A stretch of DNA of 64,000 bases from a virus: positions 20,064 through 84,063 of IMG/VR virus record IMGVR_UViG_3300017755_003154. The stretch is one strand, 5' to 3'. The position numbers and the translations under genes are program-made. Shown piece after piece: positions 8,845 to 16,762 of the stretch (positions are counted from its first letter, which is position 1; every line of letters starts with the position of its first letter). The notes beneath the pieces are model-generated. The model saw only the letters and a list, made by a program, of their open reading frames with translations. It searched no databases and had not been told where the DNA came from.

Positions 8845-9062
8845 TCGATTACTAGTTTAACATCCTTTCCTGGACCTGTTTCGCTTGGAAGTCCTCCGTA
8901 TGTATTTACATACCAATCAATCACAGCCGCATACCAATTTTGGCTGTTATGATGTGCTTGTTTGTTAAACTGATAAATGTTATTATTAGTTGCTTCCATA
9001 CAACTCAAGGCTCTAGCACTTTCAGTTTGTAGTTGCCTAAGTGTTAGTTTACTTGTATCCAA
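8823..9062 (-). CDS. Small hypothetical protein in the radical SAM operon
   Basis: 79 residues, mostly helical by composition, with a Trp/Tyr/Asn-rich middle (NSQNWYAAVIDWYVN) and a Gly/Pro turn after it. I do not recognise the family. It overlaps the end of the large repeat protein by 14 bases and the start of the first radical SAM gene by 22 bases, which supports it being translated. Small proteins next to radical SAM maturases are sometimes peptide substrates, but this one lacks an obvious leader/core division and the idea is only a possibility. Confidence 0.6.
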   Translation of the reverse strand: MDTSKLTLRQLQTESARALSCMEATNNNIYQFNKQAHHNSQNWYAAVIDWYVNTYGGLPSETGPGKDVKLVIECIDTKT

Positions 9063-12000
9063 TTTTCATATACCTTGTATACTGACCTAAATCAAGTTCG
9101 CCTTCATATAATACTTTTTGCATTGGCGTACTTGAACTAAATTCTTTTAAGTTATTTGAACAGTTCACATGTTCTTTAATTGCAAAGTAATTGTTACTTT
9201 GTAATATAATTAATCTGCTTTCTGGTAGCAGGTTATACCAATCTTTGAAATTATCAATATGTTCACAACTTGTATTAACAATAGTGTGTGGCATATCAGT
9301 CAACGGTATTATTGCACCGTCTAATTTTTCTGTGTTATAGTTGTGTTCAATATAATCAATATGCATAATATCTTGTGTACTTGCTTTAAACTGCCAACCT
9401 TCATTAACTAGATCAGCATTAAACGTTTCTGCAATTTTCCATGCTTCGGGATCAATATCAAAACTACGAATTTTTTCGAAGTCTAATTTTGCTTCTTGCA
9501 TTAATGGCACAATACTAGCATACCAACCTGCACATAAAAATATAGTACCTAATGGTAAATTTAATTTTGTAAGTTCGTCAACCAGCCATTTTTTACTTTT
9601 TAATTGTCCACGGCTCATTACATCTTTGTCATATTCTATTTTGTGCTTGTCTAATATTTCTAATGGTTTTACAAATGCACTTCCTGTATGCTTATCGAGT
9701 ACACGCCACAATGCATGTCTATTATTATCCATAGTTAAATTAACTTCATCAGTTACACTTGGCTCAATACGTTTGACACTCCACATATTTTTATAGAAGC
9801 CTGCCTTTTTAATATCTTCAACAATATTATCTTTATCTTCAATTAGTCTAAACAAACTCATTTCATTTGATTCAACTAGTGCTTTTCGTAAATCATCTGT
9901 TGTATCGCTTTCGTTTATCAATCTAAATAAACTATGTACATTTTTTTCTGTAACTGCTTTACGCAAGTCTTCGTATTCGTCACCTAGTAATCTAAATAAA
10001 CCATGGAAGTTTTTTTCTAATGTTGCTTTGCGTAAATCTTCATAGTCATTGCCTAGTATTCTAAACAGACCGTGTAAATTCTTGTCAATCATTGCTGTAC
10101 GTAAATTATCATGGCTTGGTCCTAACAGTCTGAACAAACTATGCAAGTTATCTTCTGTTACTACTTTACGTAGTTCTTCGTGTTCGTCACCTAACAATCT
10201 AAATAGACTGTGCAAGTTTTCTTCTACCACAGTTTTACGTAGATCTTCGTGTTCATCACCAACAAGTCTAAATAGACTATGCACATTATCTTCAGTTACT
10301 GCTTTTCGTAACTCCTCGTGATCTTCGCCTAGTAATCTAAACAAACTATGTACATTTTTTTCAATATACATTTTTCTAATATCTTCGATATCTTCAATAC
10401 CTTTATTTTCTAAATATCTAAATAAACTGTGATAGTTTCTTTCTTCAACAAATTTACGTAAATCTTCATCTCCAATTATTTTAAGTATGTCTAACATATG
10501 TCCATCGTTATAAAAACGTCTAATATTAGTTACTTTATCACCGTATAATATTTCAAATCTATCTAATAAGTCTACAATAAATGTGTCTCTGGGCGGTAAT
10601 GGTTCATCTTCTTTATATGGAACAGTTTGTTTCCATCCAGTATCTTCTTGTATTTCAACAGGTGCAATATCAACTGGCTTTGTTGTAACTGTGTCAGCAT
10701 CTCTATATAGTTTTTGCCACTCTTCTGTAGTATCAGTAGTTTCTGTAAACTGTTCGTATAGCCAATTAAAATCATTTATTAGCCGAAGGTCAGCCCCGCT
10801 AGAAAGGCCAAACTCCATACCAGCGGTAGCGCCTGCCAAAGCATATTTCCCAAATGGTCTATCGTGTCCCACGGTTGTCCAAGTTTTAAGTCTTTCATTT
10901 GTTTCATTTTCCTTTTGTCTGTCGATTACTTTACTGCTTAATTTTGCACATTCTCTAAATGCACCACGCCAAGTACTGAACTCGCTTGAGTTGAATGCAG
11001 TTATGCAAGATATTCCTTCCATCTTCTTAAATCTATCACTAATACTTGTAGTCATGTCTGGACGACTTGTATCCATATCACGTGTCATTTGCGTAGGAAA
11101 CAATTTTACACCTCCATAGCCATACACTAAATCATTAATAGGATTTTGACTACGCCATACATGCACTGCTCTACTATCTTCTACTTCATAATCAAAATTA
11201 AAATCATCTGCTATAACAGCATCACCGTCTACAATCCAAAACATCTCAGTAGAACAAATATTTGCCGCGGCAATATGTGCTTGATGTATTCCTTTGACTC
11301 CGTGTATACGTTGGGCTCTCGGAAAACGTGTTTTTAACTTATCAAAGTTTTCATCTGCATTTGCTTCGTCATAAGATATCATTACAATATCATATTCTAC
11401 TTTTTTATTAGGAATAAAGTTTGACGAAAAAGTATTAAATTGTGTAGTAGTTGTGCGTATATAAGGATGTTCTGGTCTTGGTGGGTTGCGGTATGTGCTT
11501 TTAAAAAACTTGCTTTGTTGAGCATCTAAGGGCGTTACAGCAATAGGAATATCCAACTGTACTTTTAATCTTTCGCCGTAGTCTTGGCATGCTTCTAGTA
11601 AATCGCTTTCGTCTTGGACTTTTTCTTTCCATAATTTATTCAAGTATTCAAAATCACGAACATTAACATAGTCCCAATCAGTACACATTGTTTTATATAA
11701 GCCTTCTCTTGCTCCATGTATTGCCCAAAGACCGTTTTCTACATCTGCACCTGCCATAGTCCATATATACAAACGTTCTAGATTTTTCCAATGATTGCCA
11801 ATAAGTTCATTTTTTGCTGGTTTCATTCCTTCAATCAGCGACATCTTAACACCTTCACGGAAACCAGCACGCCATGCTTGATGTGGTGTAGCATTATTAT
11901 AGACTGTACTCATTAAACTATTAATTTGAATATATTCTAAATCCCAACAAAAGTCAATACCTGCCGCAATATTATCAGGATCTGCATTTTCGTGAGTTTT

Positions 12001-12360
12001 CATTTTTAAGACTGTTTCTCTATCCCAACATTTTATACCACCATTGCCATAACGCAATCCGTTGATAATATTATCAGCAGTCCAACTAACTACGTGTCTA
12101 GACAGATCCACACCATCTTGAAAATTAATTGTTTGATTTAAAAACTGTTCATCTATTTGATTGTCTCCGTCAATAGTAATAAAACGTTTTGTTTCTGCTA
12201 TGTTTGCACACGCTTTATGAGAAGCATCTGATCCTTCTACTCCGTGTATGCGTTTTGCCCAAGGGGCTTTGGTCAGTAAATCTGCATAATTTTCTTCAGC
12301 ATTTGGCTCGTCATACGACAAGTATATAATGTCGTAGTCTAGAACTTTAAATTGTTTCAT
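9049..12360 (-). CDS. Tandem glycosyltransferase-like / 23-residue repeat / methyltransferase-like protein
   Basis: 1,103 residues from ATG 12360. The frame extends upstream to a TTG at 12381, but the ATG gives the better start and still overlaps the previous gene. Two related domains open the protein (about 1-230 and 320-520). Each begins with a hydrophobic strand plus SYDEPNAEENY or SYDEANADENF and contains IDGDNQID or VDGDAVIAD, the DxD-type signature of nucleotide-sugar glycosyltransferases. Residues about 640-840 form an array of 23-residue units centred on HSLFRLLG...DLRK. The C-terminal part (about 935-1103) has FLCAGWYAS and SFDIDPEAW, resembling SAM-binding motifs I and II of a class I methyltransferase. 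The fusion suggests sugar transfer plus methylation on one scaffold. Target unknown. Confidence 0.65.
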   Translation of the reverse strand: MKQFKVLDYDIIYLSYDEPNAEENYADLLTKAPWAKRIHGVEGSDASHKACANIAETKRFITIDGDNQIDEQFLNQTINFQDGVDLSRHVVSWTADNIINGLRYGNGGIKCWDRETVLKMKTHENADPDNIAAGIDFCWDLEYIQINSLMSTVYNNATPHQAWRAGFREGVKMSLIEGMKPAKNELIGNHWKNLERLYIWTMAGADVENGLWAIHGAREGLYKTMCTDWDYVNVRDFEYLNKLWKEKVQDESDLLEACQDYGERLKVQLDIPIAVTPLDAQQSKFFKSTYRNPPRPEHPYIRTTTTQFNTFSSNFIPNKKVEYDIVMISYDEANADENFDKLKTRFPRAQRIHGVKGIHQAHIAAANICSTEMFWIVDGDAVIADDFNFDYEVEDSRAVHVWRSQNPINDLVYGYGGVKLFPTQMTRDMDTSRPDMTTSISDRFKKMEGISCITAFNSSEFSTWRGAFRECAKLSSKVIDRQKENETNERLKTWTTVGHDRPFGKYALAGATAGMEFGLSSGADLRLINDFNWLYEQFTETTDTTEEWQKLYRDADTVTTKPVDIAPVEIQEDTGWKQTVPYKEDEPLPPRDTFIVDLLDRFEILYGDKVTNIRRFYNDGHMLDILKIIGDEDLRKFVEERNYHSLFRYLENKGIEDIEDIRKMYIEKNVHSLFRLLGEDHEELRKAVTEDNVHSLFRLVGDEHEDLRKTVVEENLHSLFRLLGDEHEELRKVVTEDNLHSLFRLLGPSHDNLRTAMIDKNLHGLFRILGNDYEDLRKATLEKNFHGLFRLLGDEYEDLRKAVTEKNVHSLFRLINESDTTDDLRKALVESNEMSLFRLIEDKDNIVEDIKKAGFYKNMWSVKRIEPSVTDEVNLTMDNNRHALWRVLDKHTGSAFVKPLEILDKHKIEYDKDVMSRGQLKSKKWLVDELTKLNLPLGTIFLCAGWYASIVPLMQEAKLDFEKIRSFDIDPEAWKIAETFNADLVNEGWQFKASTQDIMHIDYIEHNYNTEKLDGAIIPLTDMPHTIVNTSCEHIDNFKDWYNLLPESRLIILQSNNYFAIKEHVNCSNNLKEFSSSTPMQKVLYEGELDLGQYTRYMKIGYK
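9845..10440 (-). repeat. 69-base in-frame repeats (23-residue HSLFR units)
   Basis: Within the large protein a unit of 69 bases recurs with strict spacing: the HSLFR/HGLFR codons fall near 9920, 9989, 10058, 10127, 10196, 10265 and 10334, with longer degenerate units at both ends. The protein consensus is x-H-S/G-L-F-R-L-L-G-D-x-H/Y-E-D/E-L-R-K-x-x-x-E-x-N. DNA copies differ at many third positions, so the array is old and kept by selection on protein rather than freshly amplified. About nine units are recognisable. Confidence 0.9.
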
Positions 12361-12865
12361 CAAAAAATCCGTATGTATCAAAAATCTTTGGCGTATATAT
12401 ACTTACATCGCCACGCTCTTCTTCATAGTTAAAGTTGACTGTATACCCTTTAGTAATTTGTTCTACTGTTGCTGTAAATGTTCTAATTAATAAATGAGGA
12501 TCATTTGCTTTTGTAATACTAAATTTACATTGTTGTCTTGGATTTAACAGCATTTCTTTTTTAACATTTACAACTAATTCCCATTTGTCTGTACGTTTTA
12601 TAATACAATCTCCTATACTTTGTTTAGGTACATGATATATTACATCTTTAATATCATATGTAAATTTAGGTTTTTCATATGCTAGTATTACATATTTCTT
12701 CTGTGCAAGATCATACTTTACAACAAAATTATCTTTCTTGTCAGGATTAGACATAAAGTCAATATATTGGTCTTCATTTACTTCTAAACAAAATTCTGTT
12801 TCAGGAGTATAATTTTGTAAACCAGTAATTCTACTTGTATCTTTATCAAATATTAGCCAGTACAT
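12347..12865 (-). CDS. Hypothetical protein
   Basis: 172 residues, beta-rich, with no motif I recognise. The first residues (MYWLIFDKDTSRITGL) and the segment FTATVEQITKGYTVNFNYEE suggest a small beta-sandwich. It overlaps the glycosyltransferase gene upstream by 13 bases and the large repeat protein downstream by 14, so it is an integral member of the accessory operon. Its position between glycosyltransferases makes a role in the same modification or attachment process plausible, but this is context only. Confidence 0.7.
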   Translation of the reverse strand: MYWLIFDKDTSRITGLQNYTPETEFCLEVNEDQYIDFMSNPDKKDNFVVKYDLAQKKYVILAYEKPKFTYDIKDVIYHVPKQSIGDCIIKRTDKWELVVNVKKEMLLNPRQQCKFSITKANDPHLLIRTFTATVEQITKGYTVNFNYEEERGDVSIYTPKIFDTYGFFDETI

Positions 12866-13659
12866 TTTTCATACCTTGCTAAAATTTTATCACAAAAGTC
12901 TTTTTCAGTATAATGAAAAACGCCATGCTGTTTATGGTTTCCAATTTTAAGTCCGTCATTAAAATACCAATCTACTTTTTCTTGCCAATGCTCACTTGTA
13001 TCTACCCAATTTTGTGCATGTAACTTCATATGTACAAAGTCTATTAAGTCTACTTGTTGAAAGTTGTCATACTCCATAAGTTCTAATACAATGGCCGCAC
13101 ATACATCTATACTACAATGCTTTGGTTTAAATTCTTTACAAAATACATCATAAAAATCTTCCCAATCTTTAATCACAGTTTCTAATAATGCAAAGAATTG
13201 TGCTACACGTTTTGTTTTTTTAAAGTAATACAATCCTGCATACACATTAAATAAATAATTTTGTGAAAATACTTTTCTGTAATACGTGTCGTTGATAGGT
13301 TCTTGTCTGTAGGTAATTGGATTTTGTGTAAAATATAACTCTTCTTTTTCAAATTTTTTCCAATCAATTTTATCTAAAAATAATACATCACTATCAACTA
13401 CAATAGTTTCTTTATATGGACTAAGATTAAATGCTTTCCATCTATTTTCTATTTTCCATTCACTAGACTTTGCCTGATCGTGTTTTAAAACAATTACTTT
13501 ATCAAATATAAAGGCTGTTTTTTCATCAACTTCTTTATCAGTTACAAGAGTGAAATGTTTATTTCCACTATGCATACCGCTCAATGCACACAGATAGGCT
13601 TGTTTTACATAATCATCAGTTGTATTATTTTGTGCAAAGATTAAAATTCCTTTGGTCAT
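12853..13659 (-). CDS. Glycosyltransferase-like protein (DxD)
   Basis: 268 residues. An N-terminal Rossmann-like start (GILIFAQNN) is followed by DYVKQAYLCA and, near residue 95, IVVDSDVLFLD, where DSD is the metal and nucleotide-sugar binding DxD of GT-A fold glycosyltransferases. It is a paralog of the next gene (13656-14453), sharing the KGI-I-N-DYVKQA opening and the DSD block at the same place. The start makes an ATGA overlap with that gene. The likely role is transfer of a sugar from a nucleotide donor. Acceptor unknown. No membrane segment is visible, so it should act in the cytoplasm. Confidence 0.7.
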   Translation of the reverse strand: MTKGILIFAQNNTTDDYVKQAYLCALSGMHSGNKHFTLVTDKEVDEKTAFIFDKVIVLKHDQAKSSEWKIENRWKAFNLSPYKETIVVDSDVLFLDKIDWKKFEKEELYFTQNPITYRQEPINDTYYRKVFSQNYLFNVYAGLYYFKKTKRVAQFFALLETVIKDWEDFYDVFCKEFKPKHCSIDVCAAIVLELMEYDNFQQVDLIDFVHMKLHAQNWVDTSEHWQEKVDWYFNDGLKIGNHKQHGVFHYTEKDFCDKILARYEKCTG

Positions 13660-14453
13660 AGTAATTCCTCTAAATTAAACTTATTCATTGCATGTACAGT
13701 CATGTTTTTTGTCTTAATTGGATTGTTGTCTATTATAAATGTAAGTTCATCGTCTTTTATACTATGTAACGTATCCTTGTCAATAGTATAATATAGTTTA
13801 CCTGGCATAGGACCAACAAAATTTGCTTTGCTATGGCCACTCATTATGTGTATACCAATACTAAACGCAAAATCATTACGATATGTTTGTTGTGTTATTT
13901 GATATAACATTCTATAATGCGTCCATTCTTCTTCTATATGCTGTAATAAATCAAAAAATATTTTATTTTGTTTACATTTTGTAAAATATACACAAGTTGC
14001 CCAATAAAAGTCTACACTTGCATCGCTTACTTTATCAAATTCTCTATAATCAATATGTTTTGATTCATTTGCTAAATGATATGCTTTCCTATACATTAAT
14101 AAAGGATTGTTTTGTGTAAAACAGTTTTTATAAGTATCATCACAAATAATAATATCACTATCAATCATTAAAGTTTGATCATATGGAGTTAATTCATAAC
14201 TTAACACCCTTGCATTGTTTTTAAATGTAAGGTGTTTTCCGTTATTACCATTATTGTATAATTTTTTTGTGTATCTTTGCGGAGTATTAAATTTTATTAC
14301 GTTATCAAATACTGAATTATCAATATCCATATCAGTAATTACACTTGTAGGCAAGTCAAGATGCTTCTTAGCACGTTTAGCAACATCTATTGCTTGCTTT
14401 ACGTAATCTATTTCTTCATTGTTAAATGCATGAACAATTATGCCTTTAGACAT
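13656..14453 (-). CDS. Glycosyltransferase-like protein (DxD), paralog of neighbour
   Basis: 265 residues from ATG 14453. An upstream in-frame ATG at 14480 would add nine residues, but 14453 aligns with the paralog's MTKGILIF start (MSKGIIVHAF) and has an AGGGAA ribosome site. EEIDYVKQAIDVAKRAKKH follows the first strand. TLMIDSDIIICDD carries the DxD motif expected to bind a metal and nucleotide sugar. A duplicated glycosyltransferase pair beside a larger tandem-domain glycosyltransferase points to building a short glycan or to decorating several sites. Donor and acceptor cannot be read from the sequence. Confidence 0.7.
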   Translation of the reverse strand: MSKGIIVHAFNNEEIDYVKQAIDVAKRAKKHLDLPTSVITDMDIDNSVFDNVIKFNTPQRYTKKLYNNGNNGKHLTFKNNARVLSYELTPYDQTLMIDSDIIICDDTYKNCFTQNNPLLMYRKAYHLANESKHIDYREFDKVSDASVDFYWATCVYFTKCKQNKIFFDLLQHIEEEWTHYRMLYQITQQTYRNDFAFSIGIHIMSGHSKANFVGPMPGKLYYTIDKDTLHSIKDDELTFIIDNNPIKTKNMTVHAMNKFNLEELL

Positions 14454-14781
14454 CAAGAATTCCCTGTACGGTACGTTCACTTTTTATTAATTTTTGATAT
14501 TCTGTATGATAAGTTTTTAACGCAGTTGAATATGCTTCTACTAAAGCATCATAAAATTCACCTCTATTTTTTATTTCAATAGGAGTATTGTTATTATCTA
14601 CAAAAATACAACTGTTAATTGTCTTTAAACTTGCAATGTATTCTCTTGAAGCAGTAAATTGCCCGCCATCATAATAGATTGTAGATTGTTTGTCAAACTG
14701 GTTTAGTAGTACACGCTTTTGATTTTTAAATGTTGTAACATAATCTGCATGTTCAAGTGCTTTTTTTAGACGTTGATCCAT
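14446..14781 (-). CDS. Small hypothetical protein, first gene of accessory operon
   Basis: 111 residues, helical, with a central segment (YYDGGQFTASREYIASL) and a Tyr/Lys-rich C-terminal helix. I do not recognise a defined family. It overlaps the glycosyltransferase start by eight bases. It is the promoter-proximal gene of the minus-strand accessory operon: the sigma-70 promoter at 14,802-14,830 is 21 bases upstream of its ATG. The position next to the fibre cluster could suggest a chaperone-type role, but nothing in the sequence establishes it. Confidence 0.7.
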   Translation of the reverse strand: MDQRLKKALEHADYVTTFKNQKRVLLNQFDKQSTIYYDGGQFTASREYIASLKTINSCIFVDNNNTPIEIKNRGEFYDALVEAYSTALKTYHTEYQKLIKSERTVQGILDV

Positions 14782-14801
14782 AATTTCTCCATATAATTAC
14801 T

Positions 14802-14830
14802 ATTATACGGCAAAACTGCTAGAAAGTCAA
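14802..14830 (-). promoter_or_regulatory. Sigma-70-type (early) promoter for accessory operon
   Basis: On the minus strand TTGACT (14,830-14,825) is separated by exactly 17 bases from TATAAT (14,807-14,802), one mismatch from the full bacterial consensus. It lies in the short gap between the fibre genes and the accessory operon. The next ATG is at 14,781. Two other promoters in the window have the same design (49,631-49,659 and 50,525-50,553). Confidence 0.85.
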
Positions 14831-14833
14831 GTA

Positions 14834-15772
14834 TTAACTGCCAGAATAAGCAGATTGTAATGTGAAAGTAGGAACCGGAGTATTTACATAAACGCCACTT
14901 GCTCTAACAAAGCCTAACTCTGTTGTTAAAGTGCCTTGAACTAGTTCATCAACGTGTGCTGAACCTTTTCCTGTATCATCTCCAATATCTGCTTCGTTCT
15001 GATTTATACGAAATTCTATTACTGTAGTTGATACTTCTCTTCCTCTAATGTAATAGTTGTTATCTGCATAAACACCACTACCTGTTCTTCTAAAAAGTTG
15101 CTGTTCTGAAGAAGTTAATTGAAAATTACCGATTGCACTACCAGTACCAGTACCGCTTGCTGAAGTATAGTTATAACCAAAACTTACTGTGCCTGCATTT
15201 GACAACATAGTTGCCCAATCATTTGTTTTAGAAACATTTCCGCCACTTGCTGAACTAGACAAACTACTTACAAATGTAATAGTACCACCTGCATTAAAAA
15301 AATGTCTACGTGCATCTGCACTAGTAAAAGTTACTCTAAAATAAGCATTTAAATTTTGATTCCAATCTGATGAAAACGAAGATGATACTGAATTACTTCC
15401 TGATGTTGATTGTAATGGTGCTAGTCTAAATCTATTTGGTGATGATTCTAAAGTATTCATTGACTGTTCATAGTCAACAAATCCTTTTAATGTGCCATCT
15501 GGATCATCACTTGTCTCGTCAGCAATTAAATCTCCAATAGCAATAGTAGCAATAGTTCCAGCCGCTTGGTTAGTTTGGTGTCTATTAATTCTATCAATGT
15601 CTGTCTTTAACTGATTTACGTGGGTTGCAGTAACTATTTGGTCTACAGCGACTTGTCCACTTGCTGTAGTTTCACCATAGCCTTCAGTGCCAGAACCGAG
15701 GGCAAGAATATTCTCTACACGAGTCTGTAAAGCATTATATCTAGTTGCGGTAATTAGATCACCAACGGCCAT
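14834..15772 (-). CDS. Virion/tail-fibre-associated structural protein
   Basis: 312 residues, Ser/Thr/Gly-rich beta protein with no enzymatic motif. The N-terminus (MAVGDLITATRYN) and the phrase ARRHFFNAGGTITF are typical of a structural family found beside tail fibres in marine T4-like phages. That assignment is by pattern memory. It is a clear paralog of the upstream gene 15816-16724 along its whole length, so the pair arose by tandem duplication. RBS AGGAG precedes the ATG, and the leader contains a small TACGG/CCGTA hairpin (15,786-15,801). It is the last gene of the late baseplate/fibre run. Confidence 0.7.
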   Translation of the reverse strand: MAVGDLITATRYNALQTRVENILALGSGTEGYGETTASGQVAVDQIVTATHVNQLKTDIDRINRHQTNQAAGTIATIAIGDLIADETSDDPDGTLKGFVDYEQSMNTLESSPNRFRLAPLQSTSGSNSVSSSFSSDWNQNLNAYFRVTFTSADARRHFFNAGGTITFVSSLSSSASGGNVSKTNDWATMLSNAGTVSFGYNYTSASGTGTGSAIGNFQLTSSEQQLFRRTGSGVYADNNYYIRGREVSTTVIEFRINQNEADIGDDTGKGSAHVDELVQGTLTTELGFVRASGVYVNTPVPTFTLQSAYSGS

Positions 15773-15815
15773 TTAAATCTCCTCTTACGGCAAATACCGT
15801 ATACTATTAATTATC

Positions 15816-16724
15816 CTAAAGACTATTTATGGCCGAAAATGCTGGTGCTGGGGTATCTACATTCGATCCACTTGCCCTTACAAATCCTATTTTGGCTTCT
15901 AAAAGTCCTTGAACTGGTTCATCAATTTTGTAGCCAGATACTGCGGCATCAAAAAATTCGTATTTTATATGTATAGTAGAACTAGTAGGCGCCTTAGCAT
16001 AAAGAATATAATTATTGTTGCCATATACTCCTGTTGCTGATTTTCTATATATTTCTTGGTATGATGTTGTTAAATCAAAATTACCAATACTTTGTACAAC
16101 TCCAGATCCTGAAGTTGTAGTTACATCATAGTTCATATTCACTGTGCCAGCGTTTCCAAGTATTGCGGCCCAGTCTTGACTTTTTGCAACACTATCACCA
16201 CTAGTTGGAGTTCCGCTCAAAGAACTTACAAATGTTAAAGAGCCTCCAGCATTAAAAAAATGCCTACGTGCATTACTATCTGCAAATGACACTTGAAACT
16301 CACATTCAATTGGTGCTGTCCATTGATTTCGTCTTTGAATTACTTCAGCATTATTAAGTGTACTACTTTGAGAGCCTGCTAATCTAAATCTATTGCTTGC
16401 CGTTTCAATAATACTGATAAAATCTTCATAGTCTTTGAAGCCTTCTTTAGTGTCTGCTCCGCTTGTATCTTCAGCAACAGTGTCACCTACTTCTACTTCT
16501 GCAATAGAATTTGGGTTACCACCTGTTTGATGAACAAAAATTTTCTTTAAATCTGTAAACATGGCGTTTACATGAGTTGCATCTATAATAACATTGCTTG
16601 ATACTTGTGAACTAGCGACAGTTTGTCCGTAACCTTCATTAGTTGATCCAACTCCAAGGATTGCTTCTACTCTTCCTTGTGCGTTGTTGTATCTTGCGGC
16701 TGTAATTAAATCGCCAACTGCCAT
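15816..16724 (-). CDS. Virion/tail-fibre-associated structural protein, paralog
   Basis: 302 residues. Aligns end to end with 14834-15772: MAVGDLITAARYN start, NEGYGQTV, ARRHFFNAGGSLTF, and a shared C-terminal KIGFVRASG / ELGFVRASG block. Low Cys content and a Ser/Thr/Gly-rich makeup fit an exposed virion component. The two copies diverge most in the middle third, as expected for surface regions. It is preceded by a late-type promoter motif and follows the three fibre genes. Possibly a short fibre, fibre tip or adaptor. Exact role not established. Confidence 0.7.
   Translation of the reverse strand: MAVGDLITAARYNNAQGRVEAILGVGSTNEGYGQTVASSQVSSNVIIDATHVNAMFTDLKKIFVHQTGGNPNSIAEVEVGDTVAEDTSGADTKEGFKDYEDFISIIETASNRFRLAGSQSSTLNNAEVIQRRNQWTAPIECEFQVSFADSNARRHFFNAGGSLTFVSSLSGTPTSGDSVAKSQDWAAILGNAGTVNMNYDVTTTSGSGVVQSIGNFDLTTSYQEIYRKSATGVYGNNNYILYAKAPTSSTIHIKYEFFDAAVSGYKIDEPVQGLLEAKIGFVRASGSNVDTPAPAFSAINSL
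15824..15831 (-). promoter_or_regulatory. Late promoter motif CATAAATA
   Basis: On the minus strand CATAAATA lies about 50 bases upstream of ATG 15,772, inside the end of the previous gene. It fits the T4 late consensus TATAAATA recognised by gp55-bound polymerase. Confidence 0.45.
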
Positions 16725-16754
16725 AGCCTACTTCCTTTATATACGTGTTTTAAA

Positions 16755-16762
16755 TATTTATA
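16755..16762 (-). promoter_or_regulatory. Late promoter motif TATAAATA
   Basis: A perfect T4 late consensus TATAAATA on the minus strand, about 30 bases upstream of ATG 16,724 and overlapping the end of the upstream fibre gene. Confidence 0.6.

Noticed and set aside
10049-10321. Plus-strand Ser/Leu/Asn-rich open frame opposite the repeat array
   Set aside because: It is the antisense shadow of the repeats, with no ribosome site and biased composition forced by the coding strand.
9845-10440. Regular 69-base periodicity that could suggest a CRISPR-like or satellite array
   Set aside because: Units are in frame, diverged mostly at third positions and encode a 23-residue protein repeat. There are no unique spacers between identical repeats.
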